A stretch of 6,294 nucleotides of DNA from Thermodesulfobacteriota bacterium. Its GTDB lineage: Bacteria; Desulfobacterota; DSM-4660; Desulfatiglandales; HGW-15. Under the pieces are notes generated by a model. It searched no databases, was not told the DNA's origin, and saw only the letters and a list, made by a program, of their open reading frames with translations. Below are positions 5,268-6,294 of the stretch, piece after piece (within the stretch, counting starts at the first letter, position 1; every line of letters begins with the position of its first letter). Both the position numbers and the translations under genes were made by a program. The stretch is from positions 1 through 6,294 of the forward strand of contig JALOPA010000127.1 of NCBI GenBank assembly GCA_025454125.1, in the 5' to 3' direction.

Positions 5268-6188
5268 ATGCTCGAAAACAGAATCGTGTATCTCAACGGC
5301 GAATTTGTGGCCTGGAATGACGCCAAGGTGCATCTCATGTGCCACTCCGTGGGTCGCGGCTCTGCGATCTTTGAGGTCCTGAGCCTTCATGACACCTCGC
5401 TGGGCACAGCGGTTTTCCGGCTCGACGAGCACATGGATCGGCTCTTCAGAAGCGCGGAACTCCTGGACATGGAACTTCCGGGGACCAAGGCATCCATCCA
5501 CGAAGCGGTGCTGGAGTCTGTGCGCCGAAACGGTGTCCGGCAAGGCTTCATCAAGATCATCTGCTTTTATTCCCAAATCGCCTTTGAGATTCTGCCGCCC
5601 CAGAAAAAGCTCGACCTTTCGATTTTTGTGGTGGACCCCAAGGAGGATTTGGGGGGACTCCAGTTTCCCGTCGAACGCGGAGTGAGCGCCTGCATTTCCA
5701 AGTGGCGAAAGCTCGACCCTGAAACAGTGCCTGTGGAAGCCAAAGCAGCCGCAAACTACCTCAACGGCATGATGGCCAGGGGCGAAGCGAAAAAGCGGGG
5801 TTTTGACAATGCCGTCATGCTGGACACGCAGGGGTTCATTGCAGAGGGAGGGACGGAGTCCGTTCTTCTCGTGAAGGGCGGGGTGCTGATGGCCGCAGGT
5901 CTGGGGACGGTGCTTGCAAGCATCTCCCGGAAATCTCTTCTTCAGGCGGCCCAGAGCACGGGCATCCCCACATTTGAAGGGAGGCTGAGACCGGAGCTTT
6001 TTTACGAAGCGGAAGAGATTCTCTTTTCCGGCACACCCATGAAGGCGCTTCCCATTCGCCAGATAGAAAACAGAATCCTCGAAAAGGTCCCCGGGCCGGT
6101 TGCTCAGAAGCTCATGACCCTGACGAACGACATTGTCGCCGGCAAGGACGACCGTTTCAGGTCCTGGCTGTTTCCGGTTGGAAAGTAG
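5268..6188 (+). CDS. Class IV PLP-dependent aminotransferase (branched-chain aminotransferase-like)
   Basis: This is a fold-type IV PLP enzyme of the group that includes branched-chain aminotransferase (IlvE), D-amino-acid aminotransferase and aminodeoxychorismate lyase (PabC). The 306 residues match the IlvE length. Seen: N-terminal IVYLNGEFVAWNDAKVH (6-22), RLDEHMDRLFRSA (51-63), the catalytic Lys159 in EAKAAANYLN (157-166), the cofactor-ring Glu in AEGGTES (192-198), and FSGTPMKALPI (253-263). Departures from the IlvE pattern: EGGTES where EGxGEN is usual, and LASISR (216-221) where LPGITR is usual, in the loop that holds the PLP phosphate. The YGxGVFEGIR start motif is replaced by VGRGSAIFEVLSL (28-40). 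A transaminase is likely, but substrate and gene symbol cannot be assigned. It is divergent from aapJ, so a role in metabolism of imported amino acids is possible (inference). Confidence 0.88.
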   Translation: MLENRIVYLNGEFVAWNDAKVHLMCHSVGRGSAIFEVLSLHDTSLGTAVFRLDEHMDRLFRSAELLDMELPGTKASIHEAVLESVRRNGVRQGFIKIICFYSQIAFEILPPQKKLDLSIFVVDPKEDLGGLQFPVERGVSACISKWRKLDPETVPVEAKAAANYLNGMMARGEAKKRGFDNAVMLDTQGFIAEGGTESVLLVKGGVLMAAGLGTVLASISRKSLLQAAQSTGIPTFEGRLRPELFYEAEEILFSGTPMKALPIRQIENRILEKVPGPVAQKLMTLTNDIVAGKDDRFRSWLFPVGK

Positions 6189-6189
6189 C

Positions 6190-6225
6190 AAGTGCCTAAA
6201 GCGCCAAAAGTGCCTAAAATGATAA
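6190..6225. repeat. 9-bp degenerate tandem repeat downstream of the aminotransferase gene
   Basis: Four nonamers run head to tail from the second base after the stop codon: AAGTGCCTA, AAGCGCCAA, AAGTGCCTA and AAATGATAA. Units 1 and 3 are identical, unit 2 differs at two positions, and unit 4 is well diverged. The rest of the spacer to the window end (6226-6294) is purine-rich with no supportable gene and no clear terminator. Confidence 0.6.
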
Positions 6226-6294
6226 AAAGGGGAAAGACAGGGGAGTAATAAAGGGCGGAGCGAAATCGAAAGGGAAAGTCTGGTGATCTTCCGG

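Noticed and set aside
5106..6191. 361-residue minus-strand open frame opposite the aminotransferase gene
   Set aside because: It lies antisense to a clear PLP enzyme, runs into the palindromic repeat, has an Arg/His/Cys-rich low-quality translation with no family motif, and is explained by the codon bias of the real gene.
6283..6294. Possible GTG start of a next gene at the window end
   Set aside because: Only four codons remain, with a merely purine-rich upstream sequence, so no gene can be supported.

Overview
The window holds a four-gene, minus-strand operon for a broad-specificity (general) L-amino-acid ABC transporter of the AapJQMP type. Reading from right to left it is aapJ (periplasmic binding protein), aapQ and aapM (permeases) and aapP (ATPase). 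It is flanked on the left by the 3' end of a convergent PAP2-type membrane phosphatase gene and on the right by a divergent class IV PLP-dependent aminotransferase gene. All five full-length genes have intact reading frames with the expected family motifs.

Layout: 1-350 (+) C-terminal part of a PAP2-family protein, cut by the window edge; 377-1153 (-) aapP; 1154-1433 a 280-bp spacer holding a bipartite palindromic repeat and two blocks of an 8-bp tandem repeat; 1434-2528 (-) aapM; 2529-2590 a short spacer with a 7-bp tandem repeat; 2591-3775 (-) aapQ; 3776-3849 a spacer with a strong 12-bp stem-loop; 3850-4863 (-) aapJ; 4864-5267 the divergent control region, with a good sigma70-like promoter facing right and a second bipartite palindrome; 5268-6188 (+) the aminotransferase; 6189-6294 a 9-bp degenerate tandem repeat and no gene that can be supported.

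The organism is a Gram-negative bacterium: the binding protein has a Sec signal peptide without a lipobox, and the Aap system is known from Proteobacteria. The mixture of short, purine/pyrimidine-skewed tandem repeats between genes and GTCATTCCGGC-type palindromes recalls sulfate-reducing or syntrophic Desulfobacterota (old Deltaproteobacteria). That placement is a pattern-based guess, not something the sequence proves.

Functionally, AapJ would capture amino acids in the periplasm, AapQ and AapM would form the membrane channel, and AapP would hydrolyse ATP to drive import. The divergent aminotransferase could act on imported amino acids, but the only evidence for this is the shared control region. 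I found no convincing undescribed gene system. The most unusual content is in the spacers, where nearly every gap carries a different structured or periodic repeat.
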